NCBI GenBank assembly: GCA_002104895.1
Contig: MCFG01000270.1
Span: forward strand, 31,026-95,025
Length of the DNA stretch: 64,000 nt
Source of the DNA: Anaeromyces robustus
Taxonomy: Eukaryota > Neocallimastigomycota > Neocallimastigomycetes > Neocallimastigales > Neocallimastigaceae
Direction: 5' to 3'
Made by a program: the position numbers and the translations under genes. Positions 24,958 to 37,559 of the stretch are shown here, piece by piece; position 1 is the stretch's first letter, and every line of letters begins with the position of its first letter. Below the pieces are notes generated by a model, which was not told the DNA's origin, made no database searches, and saw nothing but the letters and a program-made list of their open reading frames with translations.

Positions 24958-27428
24958 TATGAATTTCTAAATTAAAATATCAATTTTTTATATCTGAAGT
25001 TATTATTAATATATTTTTAAAAGATTTTAATATTCACTTTACGGTATTTGTTATTTTGTATCTTTAAGTAATTATATAATTTTATTTTTTTTCTTACTTT
25101 TTGGAAAAAAAATTGAAAGATTTTAAAGTATTAATTTTAATATTTTATTTTCATTAAAAAGATAAATATAAGAAAATGTATATATATTTATATATTATGA
25201 TTATAAGAAATTTTACATATAAATATAACTAAAATAAATAATTATTTTTATAATATTTATATACCTAAAAAAAGAATGAACTAATTTAAAAAAATTTATA
25301 ATATTTATCCTTTTTAGTATTTTTTCAAGATATGTTTATTTATTTTGATTTTTAAATAAATATGGTAATTATATTTTTATTTTTTTTTATAAATAAACTT
25401 CTTAATAAAATATTTTTATTTTAATTTTTGACTTTGTGTAAAAAAATTTAAATAAAAATTATTAACGTCTTTTTGTTTATTATGTACTTGTATTAATATT
25501 GATACTATATAATAGAGTAAAAGTTTATTTTTTTTTTTTTTTAAGTTTGAAAAAAAAAAAAAAAAATTAAAATTTATTGTTTATTGATTATTAATTATTA
25601 TTATTTGTATTGTTATAAAGCTGTTTAGATATTGTATAAGAATAACAATGAAAAAAAGTTTTATATAAAGTTTATGTCGATATTAAATATTATATTTGTA
25701 ATAAATAAAAATATCTTATATAATTTTTCTTGCTATATATATTATTTATATTTGGCTAAATTATTTTATTTCATATAAATATATTTTATTAACAGCGATA
25801 TAAATTTTTATTTTTTTAAATCTTTTTAATACTATCGATGATAAAAAGTATTGTCATTTATATCAATTTATTTATAAAAGTAAAAAAAAAAAAAGTAGAA
25901 AAAAAAGTATAAATAAATAATTAACAATCATTTTAAAAAACTTATTAATTTATTTTGTATTAAAAAAACAATAAAATATATATTTAATAAATAATATATA
26001 ATTTATTTCTTGTACAAACATACTTTATATTATAATTGAATTAAATAAATTAATTTTTTATATGTAATATAATACAATATAATTCAATATATTATTTTTC
26101 AATTAATAATATAAAATTTTATGTAAAGATGAGTATATTATTAAATCCAATAGTTATTTAGTATATTTTCAGTTTATTTATATATATTATTAAATATAAT
26201 CAATTGTTTATTATTTATTTTATTATATTAATATTCAATATTTAATGTTTGAAATTATATATAATAAATAATATGTTAATACATTATTTAATAATGTAAT
26301 ACTAATCAATATATTAATTATAAATTAATATAAAATTTTTTCATTTATATATAATCTTTATTTACATATTTTATATATAATTTTGGCTTTGCTAAATAAT
26401 GAAGAATATATCCATTAATTATACATAGGCATTATCCAAAAAAGGAATTTTTTTATAATTAAAAAAATTTTTTTTTATAATTAAAAAATAAAGAACTTTT
26501 TTTAAAACATTTTTTCTCATTTTCTAGTGAATGCTATTATAAATTTTTAAAGCTATATATAAATATTAAATGATATGTCTTCAAATAATTATTCTTACAA
26601 ATTTTATTTAAGTTTAAAATATAATTTATCAAAGCTAGTTTTTGAATTTGCTATTAATATATTAATAATGAATTTTTTTTTTTTTACAAAAGTAAAATAT
26701 AATATTATGGATTATATAATTCATGTTTTCATTTAATTGAACAGTAATATTTTTAAATATATGAATTATATAATTTTGTATGAAGTAACAGTAATAATAA
26801 TATTTAACAATAAATACTTATATATAAAATATGCTTTTATGTATAAATATATAAAAAATATGTTGTTATTTGTTATATTAACAAACATTATTAAATATTA
26901 TATATTAAACAATTAATTTAATATAAACATATAATAATGATTTAATATGATTGAATATAAATAATTGTAATAGAAGTCAATATTATAATTAATTCCATAA
27001 TAGTTATAATAATATTATTATAATTATTATGGAATTAATTTTTATAGTATTAAAGAAAAATCTTTAATATATTGTCATTATAAATTTGATTTTATTTAAT
27101 TTTAAATTAATTTTTTTTAAGATATGAATAAAACTTGATTAAAAGTTTATATAATGGTTATAAAAACAAAAATTTTATATATCATAATTATGCTATATAT
27201 ATTACAAAATTAAAAAAACTATTATAATTAAGAATTAAGGAATAACGCAATCTATTATGATATTGAAATTAAATTAAAAAAAAAAATGGATATTCGCTTT
27301 TCTTTTCTTTTCTATTCTTTTATATGTTTTTTTTTTATGCAATATTTGTAAAGATTATAAAAAATATTATACAATTTAATATTAAAAGTTAAAAAGTAAC
27401 CAATTTTATTATATTATATTGACTTTAA
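24958..27428. other. Intergenic, extremely AT-rich
   Basis: Lies between the Sec2-like 5' end and the PP2A B'' 3' end. No gene recognised. The only structured element is a 54-bp near-perfect palindrome at 26987-27040. Confidence 0.75.
26987..27040. repeat. 54-bp near-perfect palindrome, no spacer
   Basis: The 27-base arms 26987-27013 and 27014-27040 are inverted copies with one mismatch (C/T). The ends are AATTAATTCCATAATA and TATTATGGAATTAATT, so the match is not just AT background. Confidence 0.9.
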
Positions 27429-27941
27429 TTAAATTTTCAAATTTTTTGTTTTTTCTTCAATATCTTTATAATTATCAAAATTGGAGTTTCTATTAATTAT
27501 ATTTGAATTATTTTGGTTTAAGGATGCAAAATTCATTTCTTCCTCACCTTCTTCCCCTGAATAAATAGAATATTCTTCATCATCTTCTAAAAAGTCATCA
27601 ATTATTTCTGGACCAAATGGATCTTCTTCTAGTATTGAATTACGTCGATGCCTGTAACTTGTATCAACCTATGTTAATAAATATGAGATGAATTTATATA
27701 TAAATTAATTCTTATTAATATGCTTATGACATAGAATATTATTATCACCTTTTTATTTTTTTTTTTTTAAGATTATAGTAAATATATAAATATATATGTA
27801 CAATATTAAATTTAATAAGTACCAATTAACTATATATTATAACATAATATATATAGCAATACTTAAATATTTTTATTAAATATTTAATATTTCATATTTA
27901 TATATTTACTAGTAATATAATATTTATTTTTATTTATTATC

Positions 27942-27974
<33 letters not shown>

Positions 27975-30900
27975 ATTTTTTTTTTTATTTTTTCTTTTAA
28001 TTTAAATTTTTATTTTTAAAGCTTACCAGTTTTCCTTTCTGTATTTGATAATTTTGACAAGATAATTGATATTGCTGAGCTTGCATTTCTTCATAAGCCA
28101 ATTGTTCATATGTTCTTTCAGCAAATTTTTCCCATCCTCTATTACAAATTTTATATATTTTTTATTAATATGATAAATATATAAATTTTAAATATTTATA
28201 TAACAGTATATTATATCAAATAATATTATTAAATATATATAATTATACACACTCTAATTTTATCTTTTTTTCCTCTTCATCAATATTTATATTATCACTT
28301 GAAATTCCTTCAACAATCCAAACTTCATTAGCTTCTCTAAATAATGGATCCATACATCTTAAATGCATTTCATATTTTTTTATGTCAAATAACATGTCGA
28401 AGAATAATACTGTATTTTTAGAGCGTTTTAAATCTGCAAGTGTAATTATATTTTTATTTTCTGGTTGTATCATATCCAAACTTTTTTATAATAAATATAA
28501 AAATTTATAAAAATTAATATTATTATAGATATATCTATTAAAAATAATGAAATTTATATATATGTATAATTATAATATCTAATAAAAAATTACAGATAAC
28601 ATAAAAAGTCATTAAAAGACCAAATATCAACAGTTCTCCATTCTATCATTCTTTGATATTGCTCTATCCAAAATTGTTCAATTTCAAATATGCTAATAAC
28701 ACCATCTCCATCTAAATCAAGACATCTAAACCAATATTCAATTGCTTGTGTTGTACCTTTATCTTCCGCTGATAATATAAACCCTATTATTTTTGTAAAA
28801 TGCATTATACATATATATAAATAAAAGAATACAAAAATAATATAATTTTTATATTATTATTAAAAATATTATATTTATAATTTGTTTATTTTTTTTATAG
28901 TTAACTTACAAATAAAATCTTTATAAAGCATTATATTTGGATCATCTTCCTTGTTATAGTTTTTCGTAATATTACTCAAAATCATATTTTTATTTTTTAT
29001 ATTAGAATTTCTGAGTTCTTCTTGTAGGGAAGAAAAATTATCAGTTTTAAGCTGATTATTATTTAATTTATAATCTTCAATTTTATCTCGCCATCCTGAT
29101 TTTAAAACTTCACCATCGTTTGAAGTAACTTTTCCATAACCTTCTATAACTCTATCTATCATAATAGGTGTCATACTAAATTGATCATATTTAGCTAATT
29201 CATTTCTATTTATTTTCATATCATGATCTTTATCTAATTCCCAAAATTTACAATATATAACATAAAAATGTTTATATGAAAATATATCTCTATTCTATTA
29301 AGATGTATTGATTATTTTTTTTTTATATTTTTTGAAATAATGATATATTATATATATTGTCATAATTATTTATTAACATACATATGAATAAAATTTATAT
29401 TATTTATAATAAATATATATATATATATATGTCCATTTTATCAGTTTCTTACCACATTTATATCATCATCTTCATCTTGTAAGTTAATTAATTTATCAGT
29501 AAATTTGACTTTTCTAAATTCATTTAATGTCATACGTTCATTCCAATTTCTTGGTTTACTGTAAAATAGTCTTGAAATAACAGTTTCGACTAATTATTAT
29601 ATAATCAATCAATTCGAAAATAAAAATAATTACAATAAAAAAATTAATAAAAAATGTTATATAAAATTTATATATAGTAATATTAATATTATTTTTATGA
29701 TTAATCTATTTACTATATCTATTTTGGAAAATTGGCATATTTGATAAGAATTCTAACCCTGGATGATATTGAACAACATCTAAAATTTGATTTTTTATAG
29801 ATAATATATGAATTATTGTATGAATAAATAATAATTATTATAATATTAATATTTATTATAATAATTATATACCATTAATAACGATAAAAAAATCTTCTTG
29901 AAGTAAGTAATCTTCTTTTCCTCTATATTTTTCTCTATTCATTGGTTTTAATATTGAAAATATTAATGAATCCATATCAAAATTATTTTTTTTTAATTCA
30001 ATCCAAACTCTTTAACAATGATTATTATTATATTATATTTATAACATTATAAAAAAAATTACATTTAATATATAATTAATAATATGATTAATAATATATT
30101 TATTCATTTTTATATATTTTTATAATCATATACTTTTTAAATCCTTCATATGTAACTTTTAATTGTGAAATATCATCTGGTTCACCACCAGCTTTTTTAA
30201 ATAAAGTTGAACTAATATATCTTGGTAATTTACATTCTTCTGTAACCTGCCAAAACTCTTGTTCATTTAAATAGTTACCATTATTTTTAAATAATGTTTC
30301 AATTTTATTCTATTTTTTAATATAATTATAAAAAAGTTTTTTTATACATATTTTGTTATTATTATTATTATTTTTTTTTAAAAAAGGAATTTATATTTTA
30401 CATAATAATAATATATGAATATTTTGTTAAATTCTATATTATTTCATACAAGTTGTTCGTCGATTTCTTTTTTAATATTCTTGTTAAGGGGACAACCTTT
30501 TGGGAAGTAAAATCTTGGTATAGTAGGTTTCTAAAAATAAATAAAATGCTTTTATTACTATAATCTTTTCTCTCTCTAATTATATATTGCTATATATATA
30601 TATATATATATTTTTTTTAGCTTACAGATTCAACAGATATATCTACACCCGAATCAAATTTTTTTGCTATTGTAATATTACTTTCATCATTTTCTTCAAA
30701 TTGATCTTTATATGAAAAATAATAAAAACACCAATCGAAAATATAAATTTTTTTAGTAATTATTAATAAATCTATTCATAGTATTTAAAGTAATATTTGC
30801 TTATTAACCTCGATATACTTCTCCTTCTGTTTTTTCATTTAACTCATTTTCAATTTTTTCAACTAATAAATTATTATCCATAGTTTTTCCACTTTCTTTT

Positions 30901-31667
30901 ATGTTAGTAATAAAATTTCTATTTATAGTATTATATTCTGTATTTAATTCTTCCAATTCAAAATCGTATTTACTATTTATGTCTTTTTCGTTTTCTTTAT
31001 GTATTATTTCTCTTTCTTTTTCTTTTTCTTTTTCTTCTTTTTTTTTTATATTTGTGGTTGATAAATGATTAATAAAAGTATTAATTGAAGAATCTAATTT
31101 TCTAATTCGTCTTTTTTCTCTAAATAATTTTTCTTTTATTTGTTTCTTTTCACCTAAATTATTATTTAATGGTATTTCTTTATCAGTATCAATATGTGTT
31201 TTAACTTGATTAGATGTATTAATTAAATCAATTTTTTTATCTAAATTTATAGTAGAAAATAAAAATTTTTGTAAAATTAATAGTTCGTTTTTCTTTTTTT
31301 CACTTTCTTCTATTTTTTTTAAATAAGGATTGAAATATAAATCAGTAAGGTTATTTAAAATATCTTTTTTTATTCCAAGTTTTGTTAAATAATTATGAAT
31401 TAAATGTTGCGTATTTGGTAAGTTAACCCAATATAAAAATAATTCATTTATTTGTAATTCAGGTATTACTTCTATAACAGTTTGATCACAATAATTTTTT
31501 AAATAATTACTATTATCTTTTTCTTCAATATTACTTTCTTCTCGATGTTGAAAATTATCAACGTCCAATTGATTAATATCTTGATTTTTATGTAAATAAG
31601 ACTGAATAGAAATATTTCGTACTTTCTTTTCTTTTCTATCTTTTTTCTTACAATCTATAAATATCAT
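27429..31667 (-). CDS. PPP2R3: PP2A regulatory subunit B'' (PPP2R3 family), 12 exons
   Basis: Exons from the 5' end: 31667-30809, 30705-30626, 30530-30450, 30309-30134, 30009-29873, 29779-29714, 29589-29453, 29294-28910, 28783-28594, 28480-28253, 28138-28027, 27668-27429; 896 residues. B'' subunits direct the PP2A catalytic core to substrates in a Ca2+-dependent way. After a Lys/Glu-rich N-terminus come IPRFYFPKG, DVVQYHPGLEFL and FSYKHFYVIYCKFWELD. Two EF-hands follow: D533-E544 (DKDHDMKINRNE) and D663-E674 (DLDGDGVISIFE), both with full Ca2+-ligand sets. AIEYWFRCLDLDGDG and LLDMIQPENKNIITLADLK are diagnostic. An insert of about 65 residues separates the EF-hands. Exon joins restore family-conserved strings. 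Intron 1 (GTTAAT) and intron 10 (GTGTGT) have weak donors and are the least certain. An exon further upstream cannot be excluded. Confidence 0.93.
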
Positions 31668-33103
31668 ATCATATGAGTCACAATCTTTTAATTTATTCTT
31701 AATTCAATTATTCTTTTAAGGTATTCAAATATTCTATATATATATATATTTATGAGCTTAGATTATGTAATTCTGCTTTTTTCATAATTTAAATTAAAAG
31801 TTATTTATTAAAAAAAAAAAAAAAAAAAAAAGAATAAGAATAAAAAAAAAAGCAAAAAAAGATTATAAAAGATTTAATTAAAATAATATGTTAATAAACA
31901 ATATTATTTCATTTTATTTTAGTGTAATTATGTAATTATATATATATTTGTATTTTTTAAATGATTTTCAATATTTTACTATTTGCCTATTGTATATATA
32001 TAAAAAATAAAATTACTTTTAATTAGAATCTTTAGTATATTTTTTATAGTGCTTAATTATTATGTCATATTTAATAATATAATAAAGTAAATAAAAAGCT
32101 TAATTAATAATAAATATTAAAGGATAATTATAAATACATATAGGTAATTAATGGTAAGATATAAATATGATGTTTTAATTATGTAAATAATTATAAAATT
32201 TAATCATTATTAGTTCATAAAATAAGCATATTATTTTAAAACTTTAAAATTTTAATATAATTTTATAAATATAGAAATAAATATGTAAAAAACATACTAA
32301 AAGAATCAGAACTTGGTCTTGTTCACTATAAATAATGTATATTTTTTTTTTAAAAAATATTAAAATTTAATAATAAAATATGTATTTATTTTTTAATTAA
32401 AAAAAAATTAAAAAATAAAATAAAATAAAATAAAATAAAAAATAAAGTGAAATATTAATTAATGAAAACTCTTTTTTATTTAACTTTAATAAACATTATA
32501 AATTATATATGTTAAAAGTAATTTAACATGTAAAAATATTTAATATTATTTATAATTATTATTACAATGTTATTAATTATTATGATTTTATATTATTATT
32601 AAATAATTATTAAAAAAGAAAAAAGATAATTATAATTAACAAGTTATTACATTAATTATGTTAATATAAATACAATGAAACTTTAAATATTTTAATAATA
32701 CACTCCGATATTTATGATGCTTTTACATTTTATAAATTTATATATTTTTTATAAGATATATATATAATTATGAAAAATATTAATATAATAAGATATGTTT
32801 AAGTGAATATCACTTTTAAATATTTAAAATAAATGTATGTATAAACATTAATAAAATTTTTTATTTAGGGAGAACTAATATATATTATACAAACAAAATT
32901 TTTTAAAAAAAAAATATAAATATTTTTCCTTACAAATGTCATATATTTAATGAAAAATTTTTATTATGTAGAAATAATGCATAAATGCATATAATTCACA
33001 TTAAATATTTTTATAAACTTTTTTTAAAATTTTGTTGTTTTTGTTATAAATTTGAAATATATATACAACTCATTAAATGTTAAGCAGTTAAAGAATTATT
33101 AAA

Positions 33104-33108
<5 letters not shown>

Positions 33109-33168
<60 letters not shown>

Positions 33169-33315
33169 ATTAATAAATAAATAAATAAATAAATTAATAG
33201 ATAAATAAATAAATAAATAAATTAATAGATAAATAAATAATAAATAAATTAATAAATAGATAAATAAATAAATAAATTAATAGATAAATAAATAATAAAT
33301 AAATAAATTAATAGA

Positions 33316-33393
<78 letters not shown>
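33109..33393. repeat. (TAAA)n array with TTAATAGATAAA variants
   Basis: About 285 bp of tetranucleotide repeat. The variant AAATTAATAGATAAATAA recurs several times, which indicates higher-order duplication. Confidence 0.95.
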
Positions 33394-33394
<1 letters not shown>

Positions 33395-33827
33395 GTAATT
33401 TAATTAAGTTAAAAAATAAAATATAAAACTTAATAATACATTTTATATACATTGATTGCGTTTTTAATATAATTAACCAATCATTTATTTAAAAAGATAC
33501 AAAACGTAGAATATCAGATAATTCTTGTAACATGTAGTAAAACTTAGTTTCATATAATTTGATTTGGTTTCATAAAAATATTAAAATAAAAAATCAATTT
33601 AACAAAAATTATTTAAATATATATATTATTATGTATATTAAAAATAAATAGAATATTATAAATAATTTATACCCTTAGCTTATTCTCATTATGTTAAATG
33701 TATCTTAATAATATTATCATCATATATCATCATATATACTATAATTAAAGTTTAAAAAATACTAAGAATTAATTAGGAATTAATTAAAAAAACATATAAA
33801 GTATTGATAATATAATAAATACTATAC

Positions 33828-34009
<182 letters not shown>

Positions 34010-34635
34010 TTTTAATTTTTTTAAAAAAATTTTTTTTTTTCATTTTCAGTTAATATTATTAAAATAACAAAAAATTATATTAAAATAATTTTTTTTAAAA
34101 AAAAAGATAATATTTAATCATTTAATAGTTTTAAAAGAAATGTACTAATTTTAAAAAAATGTATATTTTTTAAAATATAATAATGATACGAATTTATAAT
34201 AAATCTTATTAAAATATTATTTTAATGCGATTAATTAATCAATATTTTATTTATTTGTCAAATATTAATAATAAATTTTGAATTTTACAAATCAAAATTT
34301 AAATTTCATCAAAAATAATATCAATTATTGTTATATAATTATACAATTGAATATAAATCATATTCATATTATATCATAAATAATAATCAAATAAATTATT
34401 TAAAATAATAATATAATATATTTAAAAGAAATATTTTTTTTAAAAAAAAGGCAGAATAATTATAATTATTTTATAATAATTGTAAATTAAAATTATAAAG
34501 TATAAATATTTTTACTTTATGTTTAATTGTTTTTATTAAAAAATATTGAAAAAAAATATAATATAAAATTTGATATATTAAAAATTTAAATATAAGGTAT
34601 ATTTCATTATATAATAAATATTGATAAGTATTAAT

Positions 34636-35979
34636 ATGCAAAAATATGCATTACGTAAAGTGGTTACTCCTTCTGAAAAGGAGCAATTAGATAACAAACA
34701 ATGGAAAAAAGACATTACAAAACAATCATATCTGCCAACTAGATCATCTTCTAAAGCAGGAGAATCTTCAAAAACTATATTAAATAATAATATACAAAAT
34801 AGAAATAATTCTTTTAAAAAACAGAGTAAATCAACACTAAATACCCCCTTATATACTTATTCTTCAAATTCAAAACCTATAATTAATAACAATTTAAAAA
34901 AAAATGAGATAATAATAGATAGACAAAAAAATAAAAATTTAAAGGATCAAGCTGAATCGACAAGTAGATACTCGTCAAGAGATAATATAGATGTAGAAAC
35001 AGTTGAACCAAAAAAAGATTTAACATTAGAAAGATATAGAAAAATGTTAGCTAAATATGAAGATAAAGATATTAGTGATGATAATATATATAAAAATTCA
35101 AATAAAGATAATGATTTATCTATTGAATCATTAGAAGAAAAACCGTACAATTCTTCTAGTCAAATTAATTCAGAAGATAATACAGAAAATAAGGAAAAAG
35201 TCAAATTAGTATCTGTAATACCCGAAAATTCCACAGAAATTAATAATAAAAATGACACTTCCAATTCTATTGAAAAAATTAATGATAAATCTAAAACGCT
35301 ATCAACAATATCACAGAATTCAGATTTTTCAACGTCTGAAAGTTTGAACTCCTCACGGCAATTATCATATATATCCTCAACTTCAAAAGCAAGTAGTATG
35401 TCACCGTCATTCCGTACTTTAGATGAACTTCAAGCTAAATTACAAAGTACTTTGGAAGATGGTGATAGAATATTAGAGGAAAATGAATTAGAATGTTTAA
35501 AACAAGAAAATAAACAATTAAATATAGATTTAGAAAAAATGGCAGAAGAAAATGAAAATCTTCAAGAACAGTTGGCATCTTATGCACAATTAGAAAGAGA
35601 ATTTAGCGAATGTATGATAAGATTAAAGAAGATGACAATGGTTGTTAATGCAAAAGAAAAGGAAGTACAAGAATTAACAAAAGAACGTGAAAGAAGTCGA
35701 GATATTATTTATCGTATGAGAGAAAGAACAACAGATTTAGTTACTAAAAATAATGAGCTATTTAATTCTAAATTGAAATTAAAGTATGAATTAGAATTTA
35801 TAAAAGAACAAATGGAAGTTAAAACACAAGAATTAGAGAAAGTTATAAGGGAAAAAAATTTAGCTGAAAAACAAGTTGATGAATTAAAAAATGAATTAAC
35901 TCAAGTTAAAAAAGAGAATGAAAATAATGAAAATGAAGATAAAAAACATTATTGGGGTTTTAGACCATTTGGTTTTTAA
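34636..35979 (+). CDS. Unrecognised coiled-coil protein
   Basis: Intronless, 447 residues from the ATG at 34636. Residues 1-250 are Ser/Asn/Lys-rich and look disordered. Residues about 270-435 form one continuous coiled coil with regular Leu/Ile spacing (LQAKLQSTLEDGDRILEEN onward, then ELTKERERSRDIIYRMRER). The protein ends in a short aromatic tail, YWGFRPFGF, set off from the acidic region before it. I do not recognise a family. The layout (disordered head, coiled coil, short conserved-looking tail) would suit a scaffold, tether or cytoskeletal adaptor, but that is only a guess. The gene is divergent from PP2A B''. Confidence 0.8.
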   Translation: MQKYALRKVVTPSEKEQLDNKQWKKDITKQSYLPTRSSSKAGESSKTILNNNIQNRNNSFKKQSKSTLNTPLYTYSSNSKPIINNNLKKNEIIIDRQKNKNLKDQAESTSRYSSRDNIDVETVEPKKDLTLERYRKMLAKYEDKDISDDNIYKNSNKDNDLSIESLEEKPYNSSSQINSEDNTENKEKVKLVSVIPENSTEINNKNDTSNSIEKINDKSKTLSTISQNSDFSTSESLNSSRQLSYISSTSKASSMSPSFRTLDELQAKLQSTLEDGDRILEENELECLKQENKQLNIDLEKMAEENENLQEQLASYAQLEREFSECMIRLKKMTMVVNAKEKEVQELTKERERSRDIIYRMRERTTDLVTKNNELFNSKLKLKYELEFIKEQMEVKTQELEKVIREKNLAEKQVDELKNELTQVKKENENNENEDKKHYWGFRPFGF

Positions 35980-36370
35980 AATAAATATATTTTTTATTTA
36001 TTATAATATTATAATAGAATAATAATAATAATAGTATAATAATTAAAAATAAATTATAAATTAATAAATTAATTTATAATAATATTTATATATTTATTAG
36101 ATTTCATTAATAAAATTTTTAAAATTAAAGTGTTTAACAGTAAAAAGATATACTTATAGTATTTTCATATTATTTAATATTTTATGTTATATTAAATATA
36201 CTAAAACTTTTTTTTTTTTTTTTTTTCTTTTTTAATTTCAAAAATTTAACACAAAAATGAAGTAAAATTTCAGAATTTGTAATTCAAGATTTAAAAATAA
36301 TAATATTAAACCAATAAATCTAAATAAAAAAAAAAAAAAAAAAAATTTAAAAAAATATAACATATAAAAC

Positions 36371-36490
36371 TTAACATAAAAAATAATAAATAATAAATAA
36401 TAAATAATAAATAATAATAAATAATAAATAATAAATAATAAATATTAAATAATAAATAATAAATATTAAATATTAAATATTAAATATTAA
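36371..36490. repeat. AATAAAT heptanucleotide repeat
   Basis: Period-7 repeat with drift to AATATTA variants toward its 3' end. Confidence 0.8.
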
Positions 36491-36639
36491 ATAAAAAAAA
36501 TATAAATAAAAAATAATAATAATTAAAAAAGAAGATATTATTTTTTATTTTAAATTATGTATAATATTTATTGTTTTTATAAGCTATATTTATTGTTTTT
36601 ATAAACAAAAATTCTTTTAATATATATTATAATTCAATT

Positions 36640-36682
36640 ATTTCCTTTATATATATATATATATAAAATATATAAAGGAAAT
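36640..36682. repeat. Hairpin with 15-bp perfect arms
   Basis: The left arm ATTTCCTTTATATAT (36640-36654) and right arm ATATATAAAGGAAAT (36668-36682) are perfect inverted copies. The loop is an AT dinucleotide run, and the CC/GG pairs anchor the stem. Confidence 0.8.
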
Positions 36683-36869
36683 ATTTGAGTAACCAAGCTT
36701 TTATAAATAAAAAAGTATTAGAGTTAGAATTATTTAATATCAATTTCTTTTTATATATATATATTGATTTATTATAAAGTTAAAATAGTAATTTTTTTAA
36801 ATAAACTAATAAAAATTATATATACAATTATAAACAAAATCATTTTTTTGTTTAATCATCCATTTCTAT

Positions 36870-36901
<32 letters not shown>

Positions 36902-37559
36902 TTTAAGAAAAGAATATATATTTATATTGTTAAAAGTTAAATTATTAAATTTATTTAATTTTTATAACTATGGTGAAAAAACAAGTACAATTTAATAATC
37001 TTTATTATTTTAAGATAAAATAGATAAAAATTTAAAAAAAAAAATTAAAAAAAATTTTTTTTAATTATAATCTTTAATATAATTTAAATATTGTATTTTA
37101 TTCTAATTATTGTATAATATTATTATCATATATATTATTATATATATGATGTAATATATAATAGATGTTAAAAAAATAATTTTTTTCTTTCTTTTATCTC
37201 ATACCCAAAAAATAATAAATATTGTTATTATTTTACAATATTTACTTACCTTTAGTATAATTTAGAATAATATTTTCTTTTAATAAAATTCTTTTTATAT
37301 CTTTATTTAATTTTAGATTAAAGTTATAAATAGTTTTTTATTTTGAGAATTTATAATTATTCAGTTATATATATGTAATCAAAAAATTATACTATTATTT
37401 ATTTATTATTTTCTTTCTTTCTTTCTTTCTTTCTTTTTTTTTTTGAAAATAAAAGAAAATATATTTATACATATCTTTATACAGACAGAGAATAAAAGTA
37501 ATAAGTAAAAAATAAAATTAAAAAAAAAAAAATAATAAAGTAGATAATAATAAATCAAA

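Larger units (their letters stand above)
35980..37559. other. Intergenic between coiled-coil gene and MscS channel
   Basis: No gene recognised. It contains an AATAAAT-type heptanucleotide run (about 36371-36490), a hairpin (36640-36682), T and A runs and a (TTTC)n tract (about 37412-37436) in the likely 5' UTR or promoter of the channel gene. Confidence 0.75.

Noticed and set aside
34621-34635. An upstream TTG start for the coiled-coil protein
   Set aside because: Nuclear genes rarely start at TTG. The first ATG in frame is at 34636.
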